Positions 1-8,348 of a stretch of 64,000 bases of DNA are shown here, one piece after another. The stretch spans positions 1 to 64,000 of the forward strand of contig NZ_JAASTT010000012.1 of the NCBI RefSeq assembly GCF_014322795.1, read 5' to 3'. A program made the position numbers and the translations under genes. The notes beneath the pieces are model-generated. The model ran no database searches, had not been told where the DNA came from, and saw only the letters and a list, made by a program, of their open reading frames with translations. Source of the DNA: Paenilisteria portnoyi (lineage in GTDB: Bacteria > Bacillota > Bacilli > Lactobacillales > Listeriaceae). Numbering within the stretch: position 1 is the stretch's first letter; every line of letters starts with the position of its first letter.

Positions 1-62
1 TAAGCTTTTCAGCGCCGATGGTAGTAGGGGGCTTCCCCCTGTGAGAGTAGGTCGTCGCCGGG
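1..62 (+). rRNA. rrf: 5S rRNA, 3' end (partial)
   Basis: The first ~62 bases match the 3' half of a Firmicutes 5S rRNA, with the conserved GATGGTAGT segment, the GTGAGAGTAGG segment and a terminal GCCGGGC arm. The 5' half lies outside the window. A tRNA array follows 18 bases later, the usual layout at the end of an rrn operon. The exact 3' end is approximate. Confidence 0.85.
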
Positions 63-79
63 CAATGTACATATTTTTA

Positions 80-152
80 GGGGGCTTAGCTCAGCTGGGA
101 GAGCATCTGCCTTACAAGCAGAGGGTCAGCGGTTCGATCCCGTTAGCCCCCA
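80..152 (+). tRNA. tRNA-Val(TAC)
   Basis: Cloverleaf with 7-bp acceptor GGGGGCT/AGCCCCC, anticodon loop CTTACAA (TAC) and T-arm GGTTCGATCC. CCA is not encoded. First tRNA after the 5S gene. Confidence 0.95.
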
Positions 153-161
153 TTTAATCAA

Positions 162-234
162 GCCGGCTTAGCTCAGTTGGTAGAGCAACTGATTTGTAAT
201 CAGTAGGTCGCGAGTTCGACTCTTGCAGCCGGCA
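162..234 (+). tRNA. tRNA-Thr(TGT), copy 1
   Basis: Acceptor GCCGGCT/AGCCGGC, anticodon loop TTTGTAA (TGT). CCA is encoded at 235-237. The gene is identical to a second copy at 1531-1603. Confidence 0.95.
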
Positions 235-266
235 CCATATTTCTCATAGTATACGTTTTTTATTGT

Positions 267-339
267 GAGCCGTTAGCTCAGTTGGTAGAGCATCTGACTT
301 TTAATCAGAGGGTCGATGGTTCGAGCCCATCACGGCTCA
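267..339 (+). tRNA. tRNA-Lys(TTT)
   Basis: Acceptor GAGCCGT/ACGGCTC, anticodon loop CTTTTAA (TTT), T-arm GGTTCGAGCC. No encoded CCA. Confidence 0.95.
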
Positions 340-345
340 TTTTTT

Positions 346-427
346 GCGGGTGTGGCGGAATTGGCAGACGCACCAGATTTAGGATCTGGCGCCGCGAGGC
401 GTGAAGGTTCAAGTCCTTTCACCCGCA
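346..427 (+). tRNA. tRNA-Leu(TAG)
   Basis: Class II tRNA with a long variable arm. Acceptor GCGGGTG/CACCCGC, anticodon stem CAGA/TCTG around TAG. Confidence 0.94.
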
Positions 428-439
428 TCTTATACTTAA

Positions 440-511
440 GCGGAAATAGCTCAGTGGTAGAGCACCACCTTGCCAAGGTGGGGGTCGCGGGTTCGAACCC
501 CGTTTTCCGCT
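440..511 (+). tRNA. tRNA-Gly(GCC)
   Basis: Acceptor GCGGAAA/TTTCCGC, anticodon loop TTGCCAA (GCC). CCA is encoded at 512-514. Confidence 0.95.
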
Positions 512-545
512 CCAAAATTGTAGTTGCCATTATAAAGTTTCTAAC

Positions 546-631
546 GCCGGGGTGGCGGAACTGGCAGACGCACAGGACTTAAAATCCTGCGGATAGTGAT
601 ATCCGTACCGGTTCGATTCCGGTCCTCGGCA
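546..631 (+). tRNA. tRNA-Leu(TAA)
   Basis: Class II tRNA with long variable arm. The anticodon stem CAGGA/TCCTG encloses TAA. CCA is encoded at 632-634. Confidence 0.94.
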
Positions 632-648
632 CCATATACTTATATAAT

Positions 649-722
649 GCGCCCGTAGCTCAACTGGATAGAGTACTTGACTACGAATCAAGCGGTTAGA
701 GGTTCGAATCCTCTCGGGCGCA
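649..722 (+). tRNA. tRNA-Arg(ACG)
   Basis: Acceptor GCGCCCG/CGGGCGC, anticodon loop CTACGAA (ACG, read as ICG after deamination in this family). Confidence 0.95.
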
Positions 723-726
723 CTTT

Positions 727-800
727 CGGGAAGTAGCTCAGCTTGGTAGAGCACTTGGTTTGGGACCAAGGGGTCGCAGGTTCGAATCCTGTCTTCCCGA
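727..800 (+). tRNA. tRNA-Pro(TGG)
   Basis: Acceptor CGGGAAG/CTTCCCG, anticodon loop TTTGGGA (TGG). CCA is encoded at 801-803. Confidence 0.95.
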
Positions 801-839
801 CCATTAAGAAAATATCCAATTACTCCTTTTTATTATGAA

Positions 840-912
840 GGGGCCTTAGCTCAGCTGGGAGAGCGCCTGCTTTGCACGCAGGAGGTCAGCGGTTCGATCC
901 CGCTAGGCTCCA
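840..912 (+). tRNA. tRNA-Ala(TGC)
   Basis: Acceptor GGGGCCT/AGGCTCC with one G-U pair, anticodon loop TTTGCAC (TGC). CCA is encoded at 913-915. Confidence 0.95.
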
Positions 913-955
913 CCAACTATTCTTTTGAGTAAAAGGTATGTCTGTATCTTATATT

Positions 956-1029
956 GGCGGTGTAGCTCAGATGGCTAGAGCATTCGGTTCATACCCGAAA
1001 GGTCGTGGGTTCGACTCCCTCCGCCGCTA
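956..1029 (+). tRNA. tRNA-Met(CAT), elongator
   Basis: Acceptor GGCGGTG/CGCCGCT and anticodon stem TTCGG/CCGAA around CAT match the Firmicutes elongator tRNA-Met. The T-stem reads GTGGG against CCCTC, leaving one T-T mismatch at the second pair. Confidence 0.9.
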
Positions 1030-1041
1030 CCTTTTAATTCT

Positions 1042-1115
1042 GGACCTTTAGCTCAGTTGGTTAGAGCAGACGGCTCATAACCGTCCGGTCGCAGGTTCGA
1101 GTCCTGCAAGGTCCA
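1042..1115 (+). tRNA. tRNA-Ile2(CAT), lysidine type
   Basis: The anticodon is CAT, but the body GGACCTT...AAGGTCC resembles the Bacillus tRNA-Ile2 that TilS modifies to lysidine to read AUA. The assignment rests on remembered family resemblance rather than the anticodon. Confidence 0.85.
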
Positions 1116-1141
1116 CCTATCACTATTTTTTATTATATCAT

Positions 1142-1231
1142 GGAGGAATACCCAAGTTTGGCTGAAGGGATCGGTCTTGAAAACCGACAGGCGGGTAAGA
1201 CCGCGCGGGGGTTCGAATCCCTCTTCCTCCT
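1142..1231 (+). tRNA. tRNA-Ser(TGA)
   Basis: Class II tRNA with long variable arm. Acceptor GGAGGAA/TTCCTCC; anticodon stem TCGGT/ACCGA around TGA. The base after the acceptor is T rather than the G expected for a Ser discriminator. Confidence 0.93.
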
Positions 1232-1271
1232 TTTTCATCTTAGTGATTTGTGGATAAAATAATATTATTGT

Positions 1272-1345
<74 letters not shown>

Positions 1346-1350
1346 TTAGT

Positions 1351-1423
1351 GGTTCCGTGGTGTAGGGGTTAACATGCCTGCCTGTCACGCAGGAGATCGC
1401 GGGTTCAAATCCCGTCGGGACCG
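1351..1423 (+). tRNA. tRNA-Asp(GTC)
   Basis: Acceptor GGTTCCG/CGGGACC with a G-U pair, anticodon loop CTGTCAC (GTC), discriminator G. Confidence 0.95.
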
Positions 1424-1433
1424 CTTTACTCAT

Positions 1434-1506
1434 GGCTTGGTAGCTCAGTTGGTAGAGCACTTGATTGAAGCTCAAGGTGTCGGCAGTTCGATTCTGTCCC
1501 AAGCCA
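1434..1506 (+). tRNA. tRNA-Phe(GAA)
   Basis: Acceptor GGCTTGG/CCAAGCC; anticodon stem CTTGA/TCAAG around GAA. Confidence 0.94.
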
Positions 1507-1530
1507 CCTTAATAGTAATCTGTATCTTAA

Positions 1531-1603
1531 GCCGGCTTAGCTCAGTTGGTAGAGCAACTGATTTGTAATCAGTAGGTCGCGAGTTCGACTCTTGCAGCCG
1601 GCA
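1531..1603 (+). tRNA. tRNA-Thr(TGT), copy 2
   Basis: Base-for-base identical to copy 1 at 162-234, including the encoded CCA (1604-1606) and a few flanking bases. Confidence 0.95.
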
Positions 1604-1619
1604 CCATATTAGCGATAGC

Positions 1620-1693
1620 GGCGGCTATGGCGAAGTGGTTAACGCACCTGATTGTGGTTCAGGCATGCGTGGGTTCGATTCCCACTAGCCGCC
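1620..1693 (+). tRNA. tRNA-His(GTG)
   Basis: Acceptor GCGGCTA/TAGCCGC with the extra G-1 (1620) opposite C73, specific to tRNA-His. Anticodon loop TTGTGGT (GTG). Confidence 0.95.
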
Positions 1694-1711
1694 TTTTTAA
1701 TTTTGGATGAT

Positions 1712-1782
1712 GCGGGTGTAGTTTAGTGGTAAAACTACAGCCTTCCAAGCTGTTGTCGTGGGTTCGATTCCCATCACCCGCT
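1712..1782 (+). tRNA. tRNA-Gly(TCC)
   Basis: Acceptor GCGGGTG/CACCCGC; anticodon stem ACAGC/GCTGT around TCC; discriminator T as in the other tRNA-Gly. Confidence 0.94.
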
Positions 1783-1797
1783 CTTTATTTTTATTGT

Positions 1798-1871
<74 letters not shown>

Positions 1872-1880
1872 CCATATTAT

Positions 1881-1953
1881 TCCACAGTAGCTCAGTTGGT
1901 AGAGCAATCGGCTGTTAACCGATCGGTCGCAAGTTCGAGTCTTGCCTGTGGAG
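1881..1953 (+). tRNA. tRNA-Asn(GTT)
   Basis: Acceptor TCCACAG/CTGTGGA, anticodon loop CTGTTAA (GTT), discriminator G. Confidence 0.95.
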
Positions 1954-1971
1954 CTTGTAAGTGTTTATATT

Positions 1972-2059
1972 GGGGAAGTACTCAAGTGGCTGAAGAGGTG
2001 CCCCTGCTAAGGGTATAGGTCGTTAACGCGGCGCGAGGGTTCAAATCCCTCCTTCTCCG
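1972..2059 (+). tRNA. tRNA-Ser(GCT)
   Basis: Class II tRNA with acceptor GGGGAAG/CTTCTCC, anticodon GCT, long variable arm and discriminator G. CCA is encoded at 2060-2062. Confidence 0.94.
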
Positions 2060-2095
2060 CCAGTATAAAAGATGCGAAATTTAGATTAATAATGA

Positions 2096-2167
2096 GGCCC
2101 GTTGGTCAAGCGGTTAAGACACCGCCCTTTCACGGCGGTATCACGGGTTCGATTCCCGTACGGGTCA
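2096..2167 (+). tRNA. tRNA-Glu(TTC)
   Basis: Acceptor GGCCCGT/ACGGGTC with a G-U pair, anticodon loop CTTTCAC (TTC). Last tRNA of the array. Confidence 0.95.
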
Positions 2168-2176
2168 TCGCTGATT

Positions 2177-2214
2177 AAAAAGAACAATGTCATTTATATG
2201 GCATTGTTCTTTTT
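2177..2214 (+). terminator. terminator of the rRNA/tRNA operon
   Basis: Inverted repeat AAAAAGAACAATG...CATTGTTCTTTTT, placed 10 bases after the last tRNA. It could act on both strands. Confidence 0.85.
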
Positions 2215-2242
2215 AATGCAAAAAATGCATAGGAGGATAGGT

Positions 2243-3412
2243 ATGAAAAGCAATAGATTTAAATTTTGGATTTTGACAGTGGTTGTTGCTATATCTGGTC
2301 TATCACAAGGCTTGCTATTGCCGTTAATCTCTATTATATTTGAAGGCAACGGGATTTCTTCAGGAGTGAATGGATTTCATGCCACGGGGATATATATAGG
2401 TGTCTTATTAGTATCGCCATTTATTGAAGCACCATTACATCGTTTTGGATACAAACCTATTATCATTGTCGGTGGTGGTATTGTAGCACTTGCTTTATTA
2501 CTATTTCCGCTATGGTTTAACCTATATTTTTGGTTTATTTTGCGATTATTGGTTGGTGTGGGGGATCATATGTTGCATTTTTCTTCGCAGACTTGGATTG
2601 GTGCAATGAGCCATCCTTCAAAGCGTGGTCGTAATATGGCTATCTATGGGCTGTTTTTCTCATTGGGTTTTGCTGTTGGACCCCAGCTTGTAAATTTGAT
2701 GGAGATTAATGTGAACTTGCCGTTCTTTATATCAGGGATTATGGTTCTTATTGCTTGGGGACTTGTCTGGTTTCTTAGGAATGAATTTGTTGCTGAAAGT
2801 GCGGTTATACGTGAAATATCGTTTTTTGGAAGTTTGAAGCGTTTTTCGGATGTATTTAGGCTTGCTTGGATTTCGATGGTTCCACCTTTTGTGTATGGCA
2901 TACTAGAGACTGCGCTTAATGCTACTTTTCCGATTGTGGGGCTTCGAGATGGGATTCCGCAAGCGATGGTCGTGACAATTATTTCTTCCTTTTCTGTAGG
3001 GACGATTTTATTCCAGGTTCCGATTGGTATTTTGAGTGATAGGATTGGTAGGGCGAAAGTTTTGCCGATTTTTGTTGGGGTAGGGGCCATTGTGTTTTTT
3101 GTGACGGCGTTTGTTTCTAATAGTATTTTATTGATTGTGATGTTTTTTATTTTGGGGATTTTTCTGGGATCGATGTATTCGCTTGGGTTGTCTTATATGA
3201 CAGATTTGACGCCACTGGAGCTGTTACCTGCGGGGAATATTTTAGTGGGAATGAGCTTTAGTTTGGGGAGTATTATTGGGCCTTCTGCAACGGGAATTAT
3301 GATTGGATTGTTCGGTAATGATGTGTTTTATTTTGTGATTACTGGGCTTCTGATTGCAGCGTTTTTAGCCTTATTTTTTGGGAATGCTCGAAAAAGTTCG
3401 ACAATGGTGTGA
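2243..3412 (+). CDS. MFS transporter
   Basis: 389-residue major facilitator superfamily permease, probably a drug or metabolite exporter; the substrate is not evident. The start at 2243 is preceded by AGGAGG at 2231. An upstream extension of the frame would read through the tRNA-Glu gene and is rejected. About 12 hydrophobic segments are visible, and residues near 300 (GILSDRIGRAKVLP) carry the MFS loop motif G-x-L-x-D-R-x-G-R. The gene stands alone between the tRNA terminator and the metE promoter, the same neighbourhood as the single MFS gene upstream of metE in Listeria. Confidence 0.88.
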   Translation: MKSNRFKFWILTVVVAISGLSQGLLLPLISIIFEGNGISSGVNGFHATGIYIGVLLVSPFIEAPLHRFGYKPIIIVGGGIVALALLLFPLWFNLYFWFILRLLVGVGDHMLHFSSQTWIGAMSHPSKRGRNMAIYGLFFSLGFAVGPQLVNLMEINVNLPFFISGIMVLIAWGLVWFLRNEFVAESAVIREISFFGSLKRFSDVFRLAWISMVPPFVYGILETALNATFPIVGLRDGIPQAMVVTIISSFSVGTILFQVPIGILSDRIGRAKVLPIFVGVGAIVFFVTAFVSNSILLIVMFFILGIFLGSMYSLGLSYMTDLTPLELLPAGNILVGMSFSLGSIIGPSATGIMIGLFGNDVFYFVITGLLIAAFLALFFGNARKSSTMV

Positions 3413-3420
3413 TTTTTTAG

Positions 3421-3449
3421 TTGACAGGAATTTCGTGGGATGGTAATAT
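3421..3449 (+). promoter_or_regulatory. sigma-A promoter of the met operon
   Basis: TTGACA (3421-3426), 17-base spacer, TAATAT (3444-3449). It lies about 45 bases upstream of the S-box aptamer, as expected for the leader transcript. Confidence 0.75.
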
Positions 3450-3493
3450 AAGTTCAATACATCGGAACTGGATGTAATTAATTTCATATAATA

Positions 3494-3600
3494 ACTCTTA
3501 TTGTGAGTGGTAGAGGGACTGGCCCTGTGAAACCCGGCAACCTTTCAGTTTTTGAAAAGGTGCTAAATCCTGCGAAGTGTGATGCTTCGAAAGATAAGAG
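3494..3600 (+). promoter_or_regulatory. SAM-I (S-box) riboswitch aptamer, metE leader
   Basis: Contains the S-box core: a P1 stem formed by CTCTTA and TAAGAG, then GAGGGACTGGCCC, GAAACCCGGCAACC and GGTGCTAAATCC. In this class SAM binding favours the downstream terminator and shuts off the operon. The aptamer precedes metE-metI-metC-yitJ. Confidence 0.95.
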
Positions 3601-3634
3601 AGTGAATACGTATCTGCAAAATTCGGATATTCGT

Positions 3635-3667
3635 AGCCTCTCTGGTTCTTTGCTGGAGGGGCTTTTT
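3635..3667 (+). terminator. S-box expression-platform terminator
   Basis: AGCCTCTC...GAGGGGCTTTTT hairpin with a T-run, between the S-box aptamer and metE. It is the off-state terminator of the riboswitch. Confidence 0.85.
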
Positions 3668-3702
3668 ATATGAAAAAAATAATGAGGGAATGGTGATGTG
3701 AA

Positions 3703-5985
3703 ATGGCGAAAGTTCAAAGTTCAAATTTAGGGTATCCGCGTTTAGGTGAGAAACGGGAGTGGAAGAAGGCGCTTGAGAATTATTGGAATCATAAGATTTC
3801 TGAAGAGCAATTACTTTCTGAAACTAAAGAATTGCGTTTACAAGCTTTGAAGAAACAGCAGGACAAAGGAATTGATTTGATTCCTGTCGGGGACTTTTCT
3901 TTTTATGATCACATTTTAGATACGAGTATTACGTTTGGGGTTGTGCCAAAACGATTTAATTATGAGGCTGGGAAAGTGGATCTTGATACATATTTCGAGG
4001 TTGCGCGGGGGAATGATGGTGCGGTTGCTTCGGAGATGACGAAGTGGTTTAATACGAATTATCATTATATTGTGCCGGAACTTGTGGATGCGAAACCGCA
4101 GTTGACGGAGAATCGGGCGTTATTTTATTATGAGGAGGCGAAACGAGAGCTGGGGATTGATGGTAAGCCGGTGCTTGTTGGACCGATTACTTATTTGAAA
4201 TTAGCGAAAGGGAATGATGATTTCAAAGGGTTGCTCAGTCAGTTAGTTCCGCTTTATGGTCAGATTTTGAAGGAGTTGCAGGACGCTGGTGCGAAGTGGG
4301 TACAGATTGATGAGCCTTACTTAGCTACTAGTTTTGATAAGGAAGAGTTAGCGTTGTTTGAAGAGGTTTATTCTTCATTTAAGAAGAGTGCACCTGAATT
4401 GAAGATTGAATTGCAAACCTATTTCGAAAGTCTTGATTATTTCGAAGAGGTTGTGAAACTGCCGGTAGACGCGATTGGTGTGGATTTTGTGCATGATCAT
4501 GGGGAGTCGATTGAGGCGCTTGAAAAATTTGGTTTCCCTGAGGATAAAATTTTGGCAGCTGGGGTGATTGATGGACGAAATGTGTGGCGTGCGGATTTGG
4601 ATGCGAAATTGGAATTGCTTGAGCGAATTGCAAAAGTGGTTCCGAAAGAGCGTTTGATCGTGCAACCGTCGAGTTCTTTGTTGCATGTACCGGTGACGAA
4701 AGCAAGTGAGCCAGATTTGGACGAGGTATTGCTTGGTGGATTATCGTTTGCGGATGAGAAATTACTGGAATTAGTGGCGCTGACGAAGGCGTTGAATGGT
4801 GGGGATGTGACGGCGGAATTTGCAGATGCGAAAACGGCTTTAGCGGCGATTAATGGCTCGCATCACCGAAATAATGCGGAGGTTCAGGAAGCGATTCGCA
4901 ATTTGGAAAATGTGGAAGTGAAGCGTGATTTACCATTTGTAGAGAGAATTAAGTTGCAACACGCGTGGTTGCAGCTGCCGTTATTACCGACGACGACGAT
5001 TGGTAGTTTTCCGCAGTCGCCTGAGGTTCGGAAAAAGCGGTCGGATTGGTTGAAAAAGGTGATTACGGACGCGGAATATGAGAAATTTATTGAGGCGGAG
5101 ACGGAGCGTTGGATTCGGATTCAAGAGGATTTGGACTTGGATGTGTTGGTGCATGGTGAGTTTGAAAGAACGGATATGGTCGAGTATTTTGGTCAGAAAT
5201 TGGATGGTTTCCAGGCGACAAAATTTGGATGGGTGCAGTCTTATGGATCGCGCGCGGTGCGTCCGCCATTGGTTTACGGGGATGTGGCGTTTACGGAGGC
5301 CATTACGGTGAAGGAAAGTGTTTATGCGCAGTCGCTGACGAATCGTCCTGTGAAAGGGATGTTGACGGCGCCGGTGACGATTATCAACTGGTCGTTTGTG
5401 CGTGATGATGTGCCGGATTATGTGGTTGCTAATCAAGTTGGTTTGGCGCTACGTAAAGAGGTGGAGGCGCTTGAGGAGGCTGGAATTCGGGTGATTCAGG
5501 TCGATGAGCCGGCGCTACGTGAAGGATTACCACTGAAACGCTCGAGATGGCAAAAGTACTTGGATGATGCGGTTTATTCGTTCAAGTTAACGACGACTTC
5601 GGTTAAAAATGATACGCAGATTCATACGCATATGTGTTATGCAGAGTTTGAGGATATTATCGATACGATTAGCGCGCTGGATGCGGATGTTATCTCGATT
5701 GAGACGTCTCGTAGTCATGGTGAAATTATCGAAACGTTTGAGAAGGTTGGGTATGATAAGGAAATCGGATTGGGTGTATATGATATTCATAGTCCACGTG
5801 TTCCGACGACTGGCGAAATTCAAGAAAATATCCGCCGAGCTTTAAAAGTAATTGATGCGCGCCAATTCTGGGTGAATCCAGATTGTGGTTTGAAAACGCG
5901 TAAAGAGAAGGAAACGATCGAGGCGCTTCGTGATATGGTGAATGCGACGAAAGAGATTCGTGAAGCGTATAAAGTAATAAAATAA
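3703..5985 (+). CDS. metE: cobalamin-independent methionine synthase
   Basis: MetE transfers a methyl group from 5-methyl-tetrahydropteroyl-polyglutamate to homocysteine. The 760 residues span two related barrel domains. The N-terminal segment [18 protein letters not shown] is typical. The zinc ligands are in place: His643 and Cys645 (HMC), Glu667 (IETSRSHGE) and Cys728 (NPDCG). First gene of the S-box operon. A hairpin with a T-run follows at 5996-6038, so part of the transcription may stop after metE. Confidence 0.97.
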   Translation: MAKVQSSNLGYPRLGEKREWKKALENYWNHKISEEQLLSETKELRLQALKKQQDKGIDLIPVGDFSFYDHILDTSITFGVVPKRFNYEAGKVDLDTYFEVARGNDGAVASEMTKWFNTNYHYIVPELVDAKPQLTENRALFYYEEAKRELGIDGKPVLVGPITYLKLAKGNDDFKGLLSQLVPLYGQILKELQDAGAKWVQIDEPYLATSFDKEELALFEEVYSSFKKSAPELKIELQTYFESLDYFEEVVKLPVDAIGVDFVHDHGESIEALEKFGFPEDKILAAGVIDGRNVWRADLDAKLELLERIAKVVPKERLIVQPSSSLLHVPVTKASEPDLDEVLLGGLSFADEKLLELVALTKALNGGDVTAEFADAKTALAAINGSHHRNNAEVQEAIRNLENVEVKRDLPFVERIKLQHAWLQLPLLPTTTIGSFPQSPEVRKKRSDWLKKVITDAEYEKFIEAETERWIRIQEDLDLDVLVHGEFERTDMVEYFGQKLDGFQATKFGWVQSYGSRAVRPPLVYGDVAFTEAITVKESVYAQSLTNRPVKGMLTAPVTIINWSFVRDDVPDYVVANQVGLALRKEVEALEEAGIRVIQVDEPALREGLPLKRSRWQKYLDDAVYSFKLTTTSVKNDTQIHTHMCYAEFEDIIDTISALDADVISIETSRSHGEIIETFEKVGYDKEIGLGVYDIHSPRVPTTGEIQENIRRALKVIDARQFWVNPDCGLKTRKEKETIEALRDMVNATKEIREAYKVIK

Positions 5986-5995
5986 TAGAAACTTT

Positions 5996-6038
5996 GGCGC
6001 TAGGAACGGCATGATGTTGCTACTCCTGGCGCTTTTTA
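5996..6038 (+). terminator. intercistronic hairpin between metE and metI
   Basis: GGCGCTAGGA pairs with TCCTGGCGCT through two wobble pairs and is followed by TTTTT. It looks like an intrinsic terminator inside the met operon, possibly setting a higher metE output than the downstream genes. Confidence 0.65.
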
Positions 6039-6058
6039 AATTGATGGAGGGGATTGGA

Positions 6059-7186
6059 ATGACAAAGTTAAAAAAAGAAACGATTGTAGCGCAAATTGGA
6101 AATCGAAAAAGTGGAGCGACTGGTGCTGTAAACATGCCGATTTATTTGTCGACTGCATACCGTCATGAAGATCTGGGTGTTTCGACTGGGTATGATTATA
6201 CGAGAACGGGGAATCCGACGCGTGAGGTTCTAGAAGAGGCGCTGGCGACATTGGAAAATGGGACAGCTGGTTTTGCGACGAGTTCGGGTATGAGTGCGAT
6301 TCAGCTTATTTTCACATTGTTTGCGAGTGGCGATCATATTATTTCTTCACGGGATTTATATGGCGGTACATATCGTTATTTTGAATTGATTGCGAAGAAG
6401 TATAAAATTGATTTTTCTTATTGGGAAACGACGGATATTGCTGATTTGGAAGGGTTATTGACACCTGAGACGAAGGCTGTTTTTATTGAAACGCCGACGA
6501 ATCCTTTGATGGTGGAGACGGATCTCGCAGCGGTTGTTGCTTTTGCGAAGAAGCATGATTTGCTAGTGATTGTGGATAATACGTTTTTGACGCCGATTTT
6601 ACAGCAACCGCTGGATTTGGGTGCGGATATTGTTTTTCATAGTGCGACGAAGTATCTTGGTGGGCATAATGATGTGTTGGCGGGTGCGGTGATTGTGAAG
6701 GATGAGGAGTTGGCGGTGCAATTGCGTGATTTCCATAATTCGATTGGTGCGGTGCTTTCGCCGTTTGATAGTTGGTTGTTGATGCGTGGACTGAAGACGC
6801 TTGTTCTGCGGGTGGAGCAGCATCAGAAAAATGCGCGAAAAGTGGCGGAATTTTTGGAAGGGCACGAGGCTGTCACGAAGGTGCTTTATCCTGGAAAGGG
6901 CGGCATGGTGAGTTTCTTGATTAAGGATGCTGCGCTTGTTTCGCCGTTATTGCGGAGTTTGGAGTTGTTTACGTTTGCGGAGAGTTTGGGTGGCGTGGAG
7001 AGTTTAATTACGTATCCGGTGACGCAGACGCATGCGGATGTACCGCGCGAACTTCGGGAGTCTTACGGTTTGACGGATGAGTTGTTGCGAATTTCGGTTG
7101 GGATTGAAAATAGTGATGATTTAATTGCGGATTTGGATCAGGCTTTTGCAGCTGTTTTGAAAGAAGGGGTGAGCGTGCATGAGTGA
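6059..7186 (+). CDS. metI: cystathionine gamma-synthase / O-acylhomoserine thiolyase
   Basis: 375-residue PLP enzyme of the Cys/Met metabolism family, close in length to Bacillus MetI. It condenses an O-acylhomoserine with cysteine (cystathionine) or sulfide (homocysteine). The PLP lysine is Lys198 in HSATKYLGGH. YDYTRTGNPTREVLEEALATLE is the family signature segment. The start at 6059 has GGAGGGG upstream; the longer frame from 6011 starts inside the intergenic hairpin and is rejected. It overlaps metC by 8 bases, so the two are translationally coupled. Confidence 0.94.
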   Translation: MTKLKKETIVAQIGNRKSGATGAVNMPIYLSTAYRHEDLGVSTGYDYTRTGNPTREVLEEALATLENGTAGFATSSGMSAIQLIFTLFASGDHIISSRDLYGGTYRYFELIAKKYKIDFSYWETTDIADLEGLLTPETKAVFIETPTNPLMVETDLAAVVAFAKKHDLLVIVDNTFLTPILQQPLDLGADIVFHSATKYLGGHNDVLAGAVIVKDEELAVQLRDFHNSIGAVLSPFDSWLLMRGLKTLVLRVEQHQKNARKVAEFLEGHEAVTKVLYPGKGGMVSFLIKDAALVSPLLRSLELFTFAESLGGVESLITYPVTQTHADVPRELRESYGLTDELLRISVGIENSDDLIADLDQAFAAVLKEGVSVHE

Positions 7187-8348
7187 GGAGTTTTCTTTTA
7201 ATACGAAGGTTGTGCATGCTAGCCTTGGCATTGATGAGGCGACTGGTACTCTCAATACGCCGCTTCATTTGTCATCGACGTTTCACCAGCCGGATTTTGA
7301 TAATTATCATGAATTTGATTATGCAAGATCGGGAAATCCGACGCGTCAGGCTGTGGAAGAAGCGATTGCAAAATTGGAAAATGGGACGCATGGTTTTGCG
7401 TTTGCGACTGGGATGGCGGCTATTTCTGCGGCACTGTTGACGTTGTCGCAAGGGGATCATTTTATTATTTCTGGTGATGTGTATGGTGGAACGTTTCGAT
7501 TGACGGAGCAAATTTTGCCGAGGTTTGGGATTACGCATACGTTTGTGGATATGGGTGATTTGGATGCTGTTGCGGCGGCGTTTCAGGAGAATACGAAGTT
7601 GGTTTATGTGGAGACGCCGTCGAATCCGTTGATGCGTGTGACGGATATTGCGGCGGTGGCGCGACTTGCGAAGGAGCATGCTTGTTATACGTTTGTGGAT
7701 AATACGTTTTTGACGCCGGCTTTGCAACGACCGCTTGATTTGGGCGCGGACTTGGTTGTGCATAGTGCAACGAAATTTATCGGTGGACATAGTGATATTT
7801 TGGCGGGACTTGTGGTGACGAATAATGAGGAGCTCGCGAAACAGGTCTATTTTATGCAAAATTCGACGGGTGGCGTGCTCGGTGTTCAGGATTGCTGGTT
7901 GTTATTGCGCGGGCTTAAGACGCTTGCTGTGCGGATGAATGTAGGCACAGATTCAGCGCAAAAACTGGCGGAATTTTTGCAAGGGGATGATCGGGTGAAA
8001 GAGGTTTTTTATCCTGGTTTGGCTAGCCATCCGGATTATGATATTCAGCAGAAACAGGCGGATTCGGCGGGCGCGGTTTTGTCATTTGACCTCGGTAGCG
8101 AAGAGGCAGCGCGCCAGTTTGTGAATCATGCGAAATTGCCGGTGTTTTCGGTGAGTTTGGGCGCTGTGGAGAGTATTTTATCGTATCCAGCGAGGATGTC
8201 GCATGCGGCGATTCCAGAAGAAGAACGGTTGAAACTTGGTATTACGCCAGGATTATTGCGCTTTTCGGCGGGGCTTGAGGATATTGCGGATGTTATCGCG
8301 GACTTCGAACAAGCGCTTGCTTATACAGTGGAAAGGAGTGCTCGTTGA
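7179..8348 (+). CDS. metC: cystathionine beta-lyase
   Basis: 389-residue PLP enzyme paralogous to the upstream gene. It cleaves cystathionine to homocysteine, pyruvate and ammonia. PLP lysine Lys199 lies in HSATKFIGGH. The start overlaps the end of metI, with a purine-rich ribosome site inside that gene. Operon order metI-metC matches Bacillus and Listeria. The split of roles between the two paralogues is assigned by order and resemblance, not by diagnostic residues. Confidence 0.92.
   Translation: MSEEFSFNTKVVHASLGIDEATGTLNTPLHLSSTFHQPDFDNYHEFDYARSGNPTRQAVEEAIAKLENGTHGFAFATGMAAISAALLTLSQGDHFIISGDVYGGTFRLTEQILPRFGITHTFVDMGDLDAVAAAFQENTKLVYVETPSNPLMRVTDIAAVARLAKEHACYTFVDNTFLTPALQRPLDLGADLVVHSATKFIGGHSDILAGLVVTNNEELAKQVYFMQNSTGGVLGVQDCWLLLRGLKTLAVRMNVGTDSAQKLAEFLQGDDRVKEVFYPGLASHPDYDIQQKQADSAGAVLSFDLGSEEAARQFVNHAKLPVFSVSLGAVESILSYPARMSHAAIPEEERLKLGITPGLLRFSAGLEDIADVIADFEQALAYTVERSAR

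Noticed and set aside
2102-2242. N-terminal extension of the MFS gene
   Set aside because: It would translate tRNA-Glu and the terminator; the ATG at 2243 has a strong ribosome site.
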